A DNA stretch of 64,000 nucleotides from Mucilaginibacter empetricola. Its GTDB lineage: Bacteria; Bacteroidota; Bacteroidia; Sphingobacteriales; Sphingobacteriaceae. The DNA lies in contig NZ_JANUBZ010000008.1 in the NCBI RefSeq assembly GCF_024808665.1, forward strand, positions 186,001-250,000, in the 5' to 3' direction. This document shows, in pieces, positions 1 to 8,821 of this stretch (its first letter is position 1; each line of letters begins with the position of its first letter). Under the pieces are notes generated by a model, which was given only the letters and a program-made list of their open reading frames with translations, was not told where the DNA came from and made no database searches. The position numbers were made by a program, and so were the translations under genes.

Positions 1-2227
1 CATCGACTTTTTAGATCAGCTGACCGAAAGTATCGGTATCGTTTTAAATAATATTGAAACCAATACCCGTACAGAAGAATTGCTGAAACAATCACAATCA
101 TTGGCAGGAGAGTTGTCGTCACAACAGGAAGAGTTAAGGAGGGCAAATGATGAGCTGCACGATAAAGGACGATCATTGGAAGAAAAAGCAGAGCAGCTTA
201 CGCTTACCTCTAAATATAAATCTGAATTCCTGGCCAACATGTCGCACGAGTTGCGTACACCGCTAAATAGTTTGTTGATACTGGCACAGCAGTTGTTTGA
301 AAACCCCGAAGGTAACCTTACCGAAAAGCAACGGATGTTTGCTAAAACGATCCATTCATGCGGCGACGATTTGATCCAGTTAATTAATGATATTCTTGAC
401 CTTTCGAAGATAGAATCAGGGGTGATTTTTGCTGATGTGATGCCTGTCAATTTCAAAGAAATCGCATCTTTTGCAGAATCAACCTTTAAACCTATTTCCG
501 AGGCTAAGAATTTGAAGTTTGAAATAGATATTGAAGAAGGTTTACCCGAAATGCTGGAAACCGATATGCAGCGGCTAAACCAGATCTTGAAAAATCTTTT
601 ATCAAATGCATTCAAATTTACCGAAAAGGGTGGCGTAAGATTAGAGATATTCAGACCTGGGCCAAAGCACGAAAATCCGCTCACCAATACCGAATCGGTA
701 ATTGCATTTTCAATTATTGACACTGGAATTGGAATTTCAAAAAATACACAAGGAATTATTTTTGAGGCGTTTCAACAGGCTGAAGGCTCCACCAGCCGTA
801 AATACGGGGGCACCGGTCTTGGCTTATCCATCAGTAAAGGGTTTGCCGAACTTTTGGGAGGCACCATTACAGTTGGTAGTGAACTGGGTAAAGGCAGCGT
901 ATTTACCTTGTATTTGCCGTTAAAATATAAAGAGGAAATAAAATCCCCGGCCAGCAATGTGCTAAAGGAAAGTATACCGCAGGTAAATTCAAGAACCAAT
1001 TTGATTGATACTACAGAATTGATTATTGATGATGATCGCCACAATATTTCGGCAGAGGACAAGGTGCTGTTGGTTATTGAAGATGATTTAAGGTTTACCA
1101 AAATATTAATTGATAAGGCTCATGATTTTGGGTTAAAAGTATTAGTAGCTATCAGTTACCTGGAGATTTTTGAAAGCATTCAAAAATATAACCCGATTGC
1201 TATTACGCTTGATGTAAATATGCCTGAGTCTAACGGTTGGAAGATATTGAAGCTATTAAAGGCGGATATCAACTTCAGGCATATTCCAATTCATTTAATA
1301 TCTGGTGAGGACAATAAGCTAATGGCCATGAAACTCGGCGCCCGTAGTTTCAACCTAAAACCATTATCCAATAATTTACTGGACGATTTAATTTCGGGGA
1401 TTGTGCGCTTTAATGAGCAGATCAGGAAAAAAATATTGATTATAGAAGATAATGAAAGCGAATTACAGGTACTTACCCAAATGTTGTCGAGCGATGGAAT
1501 TGACGTATTAACAGCAACCACGGCAAAAAAAGGTTTGGCGTTGTTAAAAAAAGAAGCATTTGATTGCATTATCCTTGATTTTGTTTTGCCGGATGCCAAT
1601 GGTCTCGATTTGCTGAATCGTATCAACACCTTAAAACAAGCGCAGACTACTATTATTTTGCATTCAGCGCGAGATTTTACCCAAAATGAATTGATTCTTT
1701 TAAAAAGGTTAAATCATAAAATAATAACAAAAACGCCTAACTCTCATGCTTATCTGCTCGAGGAAATATTAACCTTATTACATATTCATAAGCAATTTAT
1801 CAGCGCTGAAAATATGAGCTTGCTTGGAAGTATCAACACAAATATTGATGTGTTGGAAGGGAAAAAAGTATTGGTAGTTGATGACGACGTGCGGAATCTT
1901 TTTGCGCTTACTGCTGTATTTGAACGATCAAATATTGAAGTAATAACAGCCGAAAGCGGGCGCGAAGCGCTGGAAATATTAAACAGCGATAAAAAGATTG
2001 ATATTGTTTTGATGGATATTATGATGCCCGAAATGGATGGCTATGAAACTGTGCAGATAATAAGAAAAGAAGCCAAGCACAAATATTTGCCCATTATAGC
2101 AGTTACCGCTAAGGCAATGATAGGCGACCGTCAGAAGTGTATATCTTCAGGAGCATCAGATTATATCACCAAACCGGTTAAAACAGATCAGCTATTATCG
2201 TTGATGCGGGTATGGCTAATTAAATAA
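1..2227 (+). CDS. Hybrid sensor histidine kinase with three receiver domains (5' end outside window)
   Basis: The reading frame is open from base 2, so the true start lies upstream; 741 residues are visible. The first ~25 residues resemble the end of a GAF-type sensory domain, followed by a coiled coil rich in Glu/Lys/Gln. Next come a HisKA domain (phospho-acceptor His in SHELRTP, codon near nt 245), an HATPase domain (N box near nt 570-620, DTGIGIS near nt 720, GGTGLGLS near nt 810), and three receiver domains at about nt 1063-1420, 1429-1790 and 1864-2220. REC1 and REC3 keep the acidic pair, acceptor Asp and Lys-Pro. REC2 keeps DDF-type acceptor geometry (ILDFVLPD) but has KTP where KP is usual. 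This is a phosphorelay hub for signal transduction; the stimulus is unknown. A second kinase follows after 36 bp, probably in the same operon. Confidence 0.93.
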   Translation, partial: IDFLDQLTESIGIVLNNIETNTRTEELLKQSQSLAGELSSQQEELRRANDELHDKGRSLEEKAEQLTLTSKYKSEFLANMSHELRTPLNSLLILAQQLFENPEGNLTEKQRMFAKTIHSCGDDLIQLINDILDLSKIESGVIFADVMPVNFKEIASFAESTFKPISEAKNLKFEIDIEEGLPEMLETDMQRLNQILKNLLSNAFKFTEKGGVRLEIFRPGPKHENPLTNTESVIAFSIIDTGIGISKNTQGIIFEAFQQAEGSTSRKYGGTGLGLSISKGFAELLGGTITVGSELGKGSVFTLYLPLKYKEEIKSPASNVLKESIPQVNSRTNLIDTTELIIDDDRHNISAEDKVLLVIEDDLRFTKILIDKAHDFGLKVLVAISYLEIFESIQKYNPIAITLDVNMPESNGWKILKLLKADINFRHIPIHLISGEDNKLMAMKLGARSFNLKPLSNNLLDDLISGIVRFNEQIRKKILIIEDNESELQVLTQMLSSDGIDVLTATTAKKGLALLKKEAFDCIILDFVLPDANGLDLLNRINTLKQAQTTIILHSARDFTQNELILLKRLNHKIITKTPNSHAYLLEEILTLLHIHKQFISAENMSLLGSINTNIDVLEGKKVLVVDDDVRNLFALTAVFERSNIEVITAESGREALEILNSDKKIDIVLMDIMMPEMDGYETVQIIRKEAKHKYLPIIAVTAKAMIGDRQKCISSGASDYITKPVKTDQLLSLMRVWLIK

Positions 2228-2263
2228 GAAATATATAATAACATAACATCTATCATAAATTAA

Positions 2264-3496
2264 ATGGCTGAAGATAATCTGATTAAGATTTTACTGGTTG
2301 ATGATAACGAGAACAACCTGATGTCGATGGAGTTGGTGCTGGAAGGTTATGGTTATTCTTTTTTTAAAGCGACGTCCGGAAGGGAAGCACTCCGGATTTT
2401 ACTGAAAGAGGAAGAATTTTCGTTAATACTGTTGGATGTAAAAATGCCGATAATGGACGGCTATGAAACAGCCGAATTGATTTACGAACGGGATAAGCTG
2501 AAAAATATCCCTATAATCTTCATTACAGCGCATGATTACGAAGAGGAGGCCATGTTTAAAGGTTACCAGGCCGGGGCAGTAGACTTTATAAGAAAGCCTT
2601 TTAAGCCCGAAATTCTAAGATCGAAGGTTGCTGTTTTTGCCGAATTGTATAAGAAAAACCGCCTGTTGAGAAAACAGGAAGAAAGGCTTCAGATAATTAA
2701 TAACGATTTGATGCTGGCTAATCAGGAGTTGGAACAGCGCGTTTTGGAGCGTACAATTGAGTTAGAGAATCTCAATAAAGAATTAAAAGAACTCAATCTG
2801 TCAAAAGATAAATTTTTGTCGGTCATATCTCACGACTTAAGAAACCCATTAACCTCTCTGCTGATTTCGTCCAACAACCTGAATACTAACTTGGAAAATC
2901 TTGAAAAAAAACAAATTATCATGTTTGCTGGTATTATTCATCGCACATCCAACAAGATATTGGAGCAGCTAAATGAGTTGGTTGATTGGGCAAAAAAACA
3001 GCGGGAAAAAACAAATTTCAATCCGGAACATTTTCAATTACTCGGCGGCGTAAACCAGTCGTTTGAATTGATAAGACCAAATGCCGCTCAAAAATCAATA
3101 ATTCTTAAAATAGAAATAGACGAAGATATTTATGTGAGTGCCGATCCTCCGATGTTCAGGTCTATTATTCAGAATTTAATTACTAACGCTATAAAATTTA
3201 CGCCACATGGTGGAATTATCGCTTGTACGGCAAAACCCGTCGGATCAATGATTGAAATTTGTGTGCAGGATTATGGAGTAGGCATGTCTGACGATACAAA
3301 AGAAATATTGTTGGGTAACTATGCTTATCTTTCATCAGCCGGAACAGATCAGGAACAAGGCAGCGGCTTAGGCTTATTTTTGGTCAAAGAGTTCATTAAC
3401 CAGCATGGCGGAACGATAAATATTGATAGTGAGTTGGGAAAAGGGACTTGTTTTTTCTTTACCATCCCGAAAGTCGAAAGCCTTCAAAATGTATAA
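2264..3496 (+). CDS. Response regulator-histidine kinase hybrid (REC-HisKA-HATPase)
   Basis: This 410-residue soluble protein starts with a receiver domain (residues 7-125; acceptor Asp58 in LLDVKMP, Thr88, Lys111). A coiled coil follows at ~126-180, then a HisKA domain with His190 in SHDLRNP and an HATPase domain with NAIKFT, DYGVGM and GSGLGLFL. There is no membrane segment or N-terminal signal. Receiver-first kinases of this type usually take phosphate from a partner, and the triple-receiver kinase 36 bp upstream is the obvious candidate (inference). No DNA-binding output domain is encoded nearby, so the output of the pair is unknown. A short hairpin follows the stop codon. Confidence 0.93.
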   Translation: MAEDNLIKILLVDDNENNLMSMELVLEGYGYSFFKATSGREALRILLKEEEFSLILLDVKMPIMDGYETAELIYERDKLKNIPIIFITAHDYEEEAMFKGYQAGAVDFIRKPFKPEILRSKVAVFAELYKKNRLLRKQEERLQIINNDLMLANQELEQRVLERTIELENLNKELKELNLSKDKFLSVISHDLRNPLTSLLISSNNLNTNLENLEKKQIIMFAGIIHRTSNKILEQLNELVDWAKKQREKTNFNPEHFQLLGGVNQSFELIRPNAAQKSIILKIEIDEDIYVSADPPMFRSIIQNLITNAIKFTPHGGIIACTAKPVGSMIEICVQDYGVGMSDDTKEILLGNYAYLSSAGTDQEQGSGLGLFLVKEFINQHGGTINIDSELGKGTCFFFTIPKVESLQNV

Positions 3497-3498
3497 TT

Positions 3499-3530
3499 AA
3501 CGACAATATTTATAGGGTTTGTCGTTTTAA
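3499..3530 (+). terminator. Weak hairpin terminator after the kinase pair
   Basis: A perfect 8-bp stem (AACGACAA / TTGTCGTT) with a 12-nt loop ends in TTTT and lies 2 bases after the stop codon. The stem is short and the T run modest, so read-through into the DUF4395 gene is possible. Confidence 0.5.
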
Positions 3531-3572
3531 AATAATAGATTAGCTATTATTGCCCCCAAAAACTTACAGACA

Positions 3573-4028
3573 ATGATGAATGAAAAGTTAAACTGCCCCG
3601 TTGATTTTGTTAAAGTGGATGAAAATAGGGTGAGGGTTACTGCATTTTTTGTGATTGTATTTTCAGTATTATATGTTGTTACCGGTGTATGGATAATCCC
3701 TGCGTTACTATTAGTAGATTTTGCTTTAAGAGCATTTAATTTGAATACTTATAGCCCTTTGGCCAGTTTAAGCGGAATAGTGGTTAAACAAATGGACTTG
3801 AAGCCTAAACCGGTAGATCGTGCCCCTAAAAGATTTGCCGCTTATATTGGATTCGGCTTTTTAATTTTGATAGTTATTGCATTGTTTACTAACCTAATAA
3901 TAGAATCAAAAATACTGGCTGGCGTAATCATTTTATTCGCTTCGCTGGAGAGTTTTGTTGGGTTTTGTGCAGGATGCTATGTTTATACCTTGATAAACCG
4001 GTTTAAATTTCAGGTTAAAGGAGAGTAA
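3573..4028 (+). CDS. DUF4395 family membrane protein
   Basis: This 151-residue protein matches the DUF4395 pattern: an N-terminal CPV motif followed by VDEN-R, two hydrophobic helices (~22-52), a soluble loop with paired Lys-Pro, and two more helices (~88-140) ending in a GFCAGCYVY motif. The family has no established biochemical role; relatives in other bacteria are often found near thiosulfate/rhodanese or thioredoxin genes. The conserved cysteines (Cys8 and the two in GFCAGC) are the notable residues. Nothing in its neighbourhood identifies a substrate. Two adjacent ATG codons are possible starts (3573 or 3576). Confidence 0.85.
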   Translation: MMNEKLNCPVDFVKVDENRVRVTAFFVIVFSVLYVVTGVWIIPALLLVDFALRAFNLNTYSPLASLSGIVVKQMDLKPKPVDRAPKRFAAYIGFGFLILIVIALFTNLIIESKILAGVIILFASLESFVGFCAGCYVYTLINRFKFQVKGE

Positions 4029-4050
4029 CATCAAAAAATATCAGTACAAA

Positions 4051-4090
4051 AAAAGAGCGATGGGTTTAAACTCATCGCTCTTTTTTATGT
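4051..4090. terminator. Bidirectional terminator
   Basis: A 12-bp perfect stem (AAAAGAGCGATG / CATCGCTCTTTT, 4051-4062 with 4073-4084) is flanked by an A run on the left and a T run on the right. It serves the DUF4395 gene from the left and the convergent glycine-rich gene from the right. Confidence 0.9.
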
Positions 4091-4099
4091 CAATTTATA

Positions 4100-5131
4100 T
4101 TAATTTCCGGGCTCATCAGCAGGAGTACCTACTATTTTGTAAACCTGGTGACCGGTATTATCGGTACTTATCTGGTAATAATAGTCATCAGGTGATACAT
4201 AAAAAGTGTCACCGTTGATTTTTATTCTTCTTGTGCCTTGTGGTAACTCGTTATAAATATCGCCAATTTGCGGAGCTTGTGATGGAGCGCTGCTCACATT
4301 TCCGTTAGGCTGTTGTGCGCTACCGCCATTGTCGGTATTTAACTGACCGTCTTTACCCGCAATTACATAGCTGGCGGAACCGTCGTCTTTTGTTACCGGT
4401 TGATAGTAAACACCGTTTAACTCGTAATATTGCTGGCCATTAATAGTTATTGGCTGTGCTTTCGCTGGTAAGGTAGTTACTTCAGCACCAAGGGGTGGTT
4501 CAACTACAGTATATTGGTTGTTATTATATTGATAGTAGAAACCATTGCTGTAGAAATATTGTGCATCATCCCAGTAGAATGGATAGTAGCCATAAGGCAG
4601 GTAGCCTACGCTAAATCCAATTCGTGGCCAATACAGGCTGGCATAAAATCCGCCACCCCAGTAAAATCCGCCACGACCGCCCCACCAGCCACGTGCACCC
4701 CAATAATGAGGGCCATAAAAACCGCCATGTCCATAATATCCACGGCCGTAATAAGCGCCACCACGTCCATAATAACCACCGCGTCCGGCATAGCCACGGC
4801 CACCTGCGTAACCCGGATGTGCTACAACACCGGCACGAACACCAACACCACCACGGAAACCAGTATTTACCGAAGCATGCACAGATCCGCCTCTATACCC
4901 CCCATTGTTTCGTGGAGCAAATGAGCGTGATGCAGCTACATGGCCGCCACCGCCGCCACCACCAAAATGGCCACCACCGCCGCCACCAAAATGACCGCCA
5001 CCACCACCTGAATGGCCTCCACCTCCGCCGCCGCCATGGCCTCCACGTTGAGCGTTAGCAGGGATTACTAAAAACAGACACATCAGTCCGCTTAGTGATG
5101 TTAATAATAAATATTTAATTGCCCTTTTCAT
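4100..5131 (-). CDS. Secreted glycine-rich DUF6515-type protein
   Basis: The 343-residue product begins with a clear Sec signal (MKRAIKYLLL..., cleavage expected after ANA). Residues ~29-65 are nearly pure Gly/His repeats (GGGGGGH) and ~75-160 are Gly/Tyr/Arg-rich with GYYGRGG-like units. The C-terminal half (~165-343) is folded-looking, with Tyr-rich repeats of the form 'NGxxYYxxNGVYYQP' and a final TFYVSPDDYYYQ element. The arrangement matches DUF6515 proteins of Bacteroidota. The role is unknown; a cell-surface or matrix protein is a reasonable inference. The low-complexity DNA makes several antisense open frames that are not genes. It ends 10 bp from the shared terminator. Confidence 0.85.
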   Translation of the reverse strand: MKRAIKYLLLTSLSGLMCLFLVIPANAQRGGHGGGGGGGHSGGGGGHFGGGGGGHFGGGGGGGHVAASRSFAPRNNGGYRGGSVHASVNTGFRGGVGVRAGVVAHPGYAGGRGYAGRGGYYGRGGAYYGRGYYGHGGFYGPHYWGARGWWGGRGGFYWGGGFYASLYWPRIGFSVGYLPYGYYPFYWDDAQYFYSNGFYYQYNNNQYTVVEPPLGAEVTTLPAKAQPITINGQQYYELNGVYYQPVTKDDGSASYVIAGKDGQLNTDNGGSAQQPNGNVSSAPSQAPQIGDIYNELPQGTRRIKINGDTFYVSPDDYYYQISTDNTGHQVYKIVGTPADEPGN

Positions 5132-5302
5132 GATTTATAATTTAGACAGCTTTTCGGCTGTTGTTTTTTTGATAGACTATGTAACTGATTAACGGTTTAA
5201 TGCCGCCAAAATAATTGTTTTAATACTTGCAATTGTGTGACAATCGTCATTTTAAAAAATGAAATTGTTATAGCTCCTGCTTCTAAAACTATTCTAATTT
5301 TA

Positions 5303-5310
5303 TACCTTAG
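5303..5310 (+). promoter_or_regulatory. Putative -7 box TACCTTAG for the pyrophosphohydrolase gene
   Basis: The box matches TAnnTTAG, the variant seen before several genes in this window, and lies 35 bp before the ATG. No good -33 element is visible. Confidence 0.4.
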
Positions 5311-5345
5311 GCACACTTGTAAATTACTGATAATTCTATTTCAAA

Positions 5346-5822
5346 ATGACTATAAAAGACACCAATGCATTAAACCAGGTAGCTGAATTTCATACTACTT
5401 TTAAACACCCGGTTATTGAAAAACCAGCAATCCCATCAAAAGAAAGAGCTGAATTGAGGATTTCTCTACTTGCTGAAGAGCTAAAAGAGCTGCAACAGGC
5501 AGTTGAAGATAATAACCTGGTTGAAGTGGCTGATGCCTTATGCGATTTACAATATGTACTTGCCGGTGCCATTTTAGAATTTGGCCTCGGCGAAAAATTC
5601 AAAGAACTGTTTGATGAGGTACACCGGTCAAACATGAGCAAAGCATGTAAAACGGTTAACGAAGCAAACCTCACTATTGATCATTACAAAAACACTGCCA
5701 ACACCGCATCATATCATAAAGAAATTGATGGCCTGTTTCTGGTTTATCGTACTGCGGATAACAAAACGCTAAAATCCGTTAATTATTCTCCGGCTGATTT
5801 AAAAGGAATATTGGAGGTATAA
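5346..5822 (+). CDS. MazG/PRA-PH-like nucleotide pyrophosphohydrolase
   Basis: This 158-residue all-alpha protein carries the two acidic helices of the all-alpha NTP pyrophosphatase superfamily: LLAEELKELQQAV (residues ~41-53) and EVADALCDLQYVL (~60-72), i.e. an E-x2-E helix followed by an E/D-x3-D helix that bind Mg2+. An early FHTTFKHPV stretch is typical of the single-domain phosphoribosyl-ATP pyrophosphohydrolase-like group. By family it would cleave a nucleoside triphosphate or related nucleotide to the monophosphate plus pyrophosphate. It is not the histidine-pathway HisE judging by isolated position (no his genes nearby), so a house-cleaning role is more likely; the substrate is unknown. 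Confidence 0.85.
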   Translation: MTIKDTNALNQVAEFHTTFKHPVIEKPAIPSKERAELRISLLAEELKELQQAVEDNNLVEVADALCDLQYVLAGAILEFGLGEKFKELFDEVHRSNMSKACKTVNEANLTIDHYKNTANTASYHKEIDGLFLVYRTADNKTLKSVNYSPADLKGILEV

Positions 5823-5834
5823 TACCTCCAATAT

Positions 5835-7004
5835 TTATACTCTTAAAAACGTTTTTTTCTCGTATAGGTATCTTAAAAACAGCCATTTTGCCAGTACAAA
5901 TGTCGCTGCCATTATTACGGCGCCGTACGGTTTCCCGGCAAGCTGACCCAGCCAGCCAAATAGGCTGGTATTGGTATAGGTCCATTTAATAAAATGACTT
6001 GAAATATAGATAAGAATGGAGTTCATGCCGATAACCTTAAAAAAGAATGCCCACTTTTTGTATCCCAATACGTCAATTATATAATAAAATAACGACATCA
6101 GCAGTAAGCTTATCCCGCCAACCAACAGCACAAACGAACTAGACCACAGGTTTTTGTTAATCGGAAAATCAAAATTCCATACCAGGGCCAGTATCAGAAA
6201 AATTACACCTATGCCGGATAGCCATGCTATCTTTTTCTTTGGTTCAAGACTCCGCTTTTTGAGGATAGTTCCGGCCCATATACCCAGCAAGCCGGTACTT
6301 ATTGCCGGTATGGTAGAGAAAAGGCCTTCCGGATCGTGCATGTTTACTTTAGTGCCGGGGAAAGGGACGTATAGTTTTCCCGGTAAAATAGTACGGTCAA
6401 CAAATGATGCAAAGTTACCGGCAGGCGTCAGGTCACCGGGGTGAAAACCAGGTGCAGAAGTAAACTTAAGCAACAAGTAGTATCCGACGATAAAAAACCA
6501 GAACCAAAAAATCTGCGCCCAGTCTTTAGCATACAGGTAAATAATATTGGCTATCATATAGGCAATACCAATTCGCCCCAACACACTTGGGAACCGTATG
6601 TCGGCAATGGGTTGTATTTTTAGGCCGTTGTTAACAAAAAGCCCCAGCAGAATTAAAAATAGTGTTCTCTTAACTACTCTGAGCAGCAGTTGCCCGCGGC
6701 TTTTCCCTTTTTCGAGCTCGCGCCCAACTGAAAATGGGGTAGATACACCGGCCATGAACAAAAACAGTGGGAATATTAAATCATAAGCATGAAAGCCATT
6801 CCAATCGGGGTGTGTAAATTGAAGCGATAACGCACTCCAAAATGCCGATTGGTGATTGGTAGCCGCATCCATGGTATGGAAAATTTCTTCGGCCCCTATT
6901 ATCCAGAACATATCGAAACCGCGAAGGGCATCAAGTGAGTATAAACGGGTAGGAGCAGAGTCTAAATCATCCGCAGTTGGCGTTGCTTTTGTGGTTTTGG
7001 TCAT
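5835..7004 (-). CDS. DUF5009 / heparan-alpha-glucosaminide acetyltransferase-like membrane protein
   Basis: The 389-residue polytopic protein has about ten hydrophobic segments. Near the N terminus it shows SLDALRGFDMFWI followed by HPDWNGFHAYDLIFP and LFMAGVS, the signature of the DUF5009/YeiB-like acyltransferases related to lysosomal HGSNAT. Members move an acetyl group from cytosolic acetyl-CoA across the membrane to an extracytoplasmic sugar amine, or are assumed to. In Bacteroidota such genes often accompany N-acetylglucosamine catabolism, but no nag gene is present here, so the acceptor is unknown. It converges with the pyrophosphohydrolase gene, 12 bp away. Confidence 0.88.
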   Translation of the reverse strand: MTKTTKATPTADDLDSAPTRLYSLDALRGFDMFWIIGAEEIFHTMDAATNHQSAFWSALSLQFTHPDWNGFHAYDLIFPLFLFMAGVSTPFSVGRELEKGKSRGQLLLRVVKRTLFLILLGLFVNNGLKIQPIADIRFPSVLGRIGIAYMIANIIYLYAKDWAQIFWFWFFIVGYYLLLKFTSAPGFHPGDLTPAGNFASFVDRTILPGKLYVPFPGTKVNMHDPEGLFSTIPAISTGLLGIWAGTILKKRSLEPKKKIAWLSGIGVIFLILALVWNFDFPINKNLWSSSFVLLVGGISLLLMSLFYYIIDVLGYKKWAFFFKVIGMNSILIYISSHFIKWTYTNTSLFGWLGQLAGKPYGAVIMAATFVLAKWLFLRYLYEKKTFLRV

Positions 7005-7152
7005 AATGGTTTAAAAATCAGGTAATAATTTACCGGAAAATTAAACTATTAAATTTTATTTTCAAAGTGCCCGTAGATATGTTCAATTTTTAAAGAAGTT
7101 ATTCCCGCGGGCTGACTCAAATCGTTCTCGCGGAAATAAAATAATTAGATAA

Positions 7153-7566
7153 TTATTCAGGCAAGTCAATAGTAATAGTAATTGATCCGGCAAGGGTAAA
7201 GTTTACATTGTTAAAAGTTACATCTGAGCCCTCCTGCGTAGTAAATCCCGTTAACAATACAGTAGCTCTGTTTGCACCTGTTATTTCAACATTGTAAGTA
7301 CCAACAGGAATATCATATTCTCCGTCGCTATACCCAATAGGCACATTAATTACCTTTTCAGGAGTTCCGTCCAGCCAAAATATAATAGAATAAGGTACTG
7401 GGTTGCTATTATAGTAATAACCGGTAGCGTCGGTAATTAGCTTTACCTTTTTAAAGGCAATGTGTTTGTTAGAGATTGGCTTTACCGCTTTCGGCGCCGA
7501 AATAAAACTGGTTTGACTTAGCAGGCATAGCAAAGCCAGCCCGCAGAGGATTAGGTGTTTTTTCAT
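7153..7566 (-). CDS. Small secreted protein of unknown function
   Basis: This 137-residue protein starts with a signal peptide (MKKHLILCGLALLCLL, likely cleaved near SFISA). The rest is predicted mostly beta, with a short repeating beta pattern such as PVGTYNVEITGA and VTFNNVNFTLAGSITITI. I do not recognise the family. A TATCTTAG box 45 bp upstream could drive it. It stands alone between the DUF5009 gene and a divergent cytochrome gene. Confidence 0.7.
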   Translation of the reverse strand: MKKHLILCGLALLCLLSQTSFISAPKAVKPISNKHIAFKKVKLITDATGYYYNSNPVPYSIIFWLDGTPEKVINVPIGYSDGEYDIPVGTYNVEITGANRATVLLTGFTTQEGSDVTFNNVNFTLAGSITITIDLPE

Positions 7567-7610
7567 AATGATTTTAGGTTAATTATTTATTGTAAGATAA
7601 AATTAGTAAT

Positions 7611-7618
7611 CTAAGATA
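7611..7618 (-). promoter_or_regulatory. Putative -7 box TATCTTAG (reverse strand)
   Basis: The reverse complement reads TATCTTAG, matching TAnnTTAG, 45 bp upstream of the small secreted protein gene. Confidence 0.4.
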
Positions 7619-7835
7619 AATAAACAAATAAAATATTAACTTTTAATAAATTATTCGCTACAATTAAAGGGTAGCTTTTTAGATAAAAACTGCAATGTAA
7701 GTGAAATAAACACTGCCGAAAAAGCTTTGTTGTTGATCTTAGAAAACGATAAACTTGCCGAGGCCAGTTAACGTGCCAATTTGTGTAACTGAAAATTTAC
7801 CAGCTGCAATAGTAGGAACATTCAGTGTAATAGCT

Positions 7836-7843
7836 TATTTTAG
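7836..7843 (+). promoter_or_regulatory. Putative -7 box TATTTTAG for the cytochrome gene
   Basis: TATTTTAG ends 11 bp before the ATG at 7855 and 20 bp before the alternative ATG at 7864. The distance slightly favours the later start for a leader of usual length. Confidence 0.4.
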
Positions 7844-7854
7844 ATGACTTAATC

Positions 7855-8352
7855 ATGACATTTATGTTGATCAACCGGAAAGTCTTAGCTACCCTGGGTT
7901 TGGCTGCTGCAGTAACAGTGGTTTCTTTAACCTCTATGGCCCCCGAAAAGGAGGGTTTTAAAAACCTTAAAGTATTACCTAAAAACATTACAGACAAGCA
8001 ATTGGATAATGTAATGGACGAATGGGCACACTCATTGGGTGTACATTGCAGCTTTTGCCATGTGCGCGATGAAGCAGCAAAAAAGATGGACTTTGCCAGC
8101 GATGCCAAGCCTGAAAAAGAAATGGCGCGCAACATGTTTAAGATGATGAACAAGATCAACCAAAAATATTTTGAAGCAAAAAAGGATTCAACAGGCATGA
8201 TCGCTAAGTCAGGCATCAATTGCTATAGTTGCCACAGAGGCGATTCGCATCCCGAAGTTAAACTTCCTGAAATGCACCATGGGCCGGGCGGCCCGCCGCC
8301 AGGACCGGCAGCACCTGCTACTCCGCCGGCCACTCCTCCCGCAGGAAATTAA
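7855..8352 (+). CDS. Di-heme c-type cytochrome (reaction-centre cytochrome c subunit-like)
   Basis: The 165-residue exported protein has an N-terminal hydrophobic signal (residues ~10-28) and two CxxCH heme sites: CSFCH (65-69) and CYSCH (123-127). The spacing and the sequence around the first site (LGVHCSFCHVRDE) match the family named for the photosynthetic reaction-centre cytochrome c subunit. That family is widespread in non-photosynthetic Bacteroidota, so photosynthesis is not implied. It probably carries electrons in the periplasm. The tail after residue ~140 is Pro/Ala/Gly-rich and looks unstructured. An ATG at 7864 is an equally possible start. Confidence 0.87.
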   Translation: MTFMLINRKVLATLGLAAAVTVVSLTSMAPEKEGFKNLKVLPKNITDKQLDNVMDEWAHSLGVHCSFCHVRDEAAKKMDFASDAKPEKEMARNMFKMMNKINQKYFEAKKDSTGMIAKSGINCYSCHRGDSHPEVKLPEMHHGPGGPPPGPAAPATPPATPPAGN

Positions 8353-8374
8353 TAGCAAAACAGCATATACAAAA

Positions 8375-8411
8375 ACACCCTTTGACATTACGTCAAAGGG
8401 TGTCTTGTTTT
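8375..8411 (+). terminator. Rho-independent terminator after the cytochrome gene
   Basis: A 12-bp perfect stem (ACACCCTTTGAC / GTCAAAGGGTGT) with a 5-nt loop is followed by CTTGTTTT. It lies 22 bp after the stop codon. Confidence 0.85.
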
Positions 8412-8464
8412 AGAGGATTGCTGTTAAAATATATCGCTCAGCAAAACATAAATTAAAACAATAC

Positions 8465-8656
8465 TTACTTTTCGGCCCTTTTAATGTACTTCTTGTAAAG
8501 GTACTCCGCATAACCCACACTTACATAATCAGGAAATTTCCAATTAGGCCAATATGTTCTTTTCAGGTATTTGAGGTAGCTGAAAAATAATACTCCAAAA
8601 AAAAGTATTATCGAAAAACATAATAAAATTTTAACAAAAATGATGATGGCGTCCAT
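8465..8656 (-). CDS. Small single-pass membrane protein (hypothetical)
   Basis: This 63-residue frame encodes one strong hydrophobic segment (residues ~4-27) followed by a basic, aromatic cytosolic tail (YLKYLKRTYWPNW, ending KKYIKRAEK). The positive charges after the helix are consistent with a real membrane protein rather than a chance frame. There is no overlapping gene on the other strand. I do not recognise a family. Confidence 0.5.
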   Translation of the reverse strand: MDAIIIFVKILLCFSIILFFGVLFFSYLKYLKRTYWPNWKFPDYVSVGYAEYLYKKYIKRAEK

Positions 8657-8778
8657 GTGGCGATAAGTTTGTTTTTAATGAGTTTAACGAAGTATTTAGT
8701 CATTGGGTTACAGCGTTTTGGCAAATGTTATCCACAATCGGGAAGTGTTAAATTGATTCCTATATCAATCTGCCCTCA

Positions 8779-8811
8779 TTTGCATAAAATTCAATAAATC
8801 TGTTAACTTTG
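8779..8811 (+). promoter_or_regulatory. Strong Bacteroidota promoter for the biotin carboxylase gene
   Basis: TTTG at 8779-8782 and TAACTTTG at 8804-8811 are separated by 21 bp, matching the known Bacteroidota -33/-7 arrangement. The ATG begins only 11 bases after the -7 box, so the transcript would have almost no leader. Confidence 0.75.
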
Positions 8812-8821
8812 GCTTTATACC

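Noticed and set aside
16..723. Long reverse-strand open frame opposite the first kinase
   Set aside because: It is fully contained in the well-supported kinase gene and its translation is Ser/Leu-rich with no domain; a mirror-frame artefact.
4514..5058. Several open frames in the glycine-rich gene (both strands), rich in His, Asn or Ala
   Set aside because: Low-complexity GGN repeats give open frames in all phases; the DUF6515 frame has the signal peptide and conserved C-terminal half.
7640..7770. A ~42-codon open stretch ending near AEKALLLILENDKLAEAS before a stop
   Set aside because: It has no start codon in frame, no similarity I recognise and lies in a promoter region; perhaps a gene remnant but unsupported.
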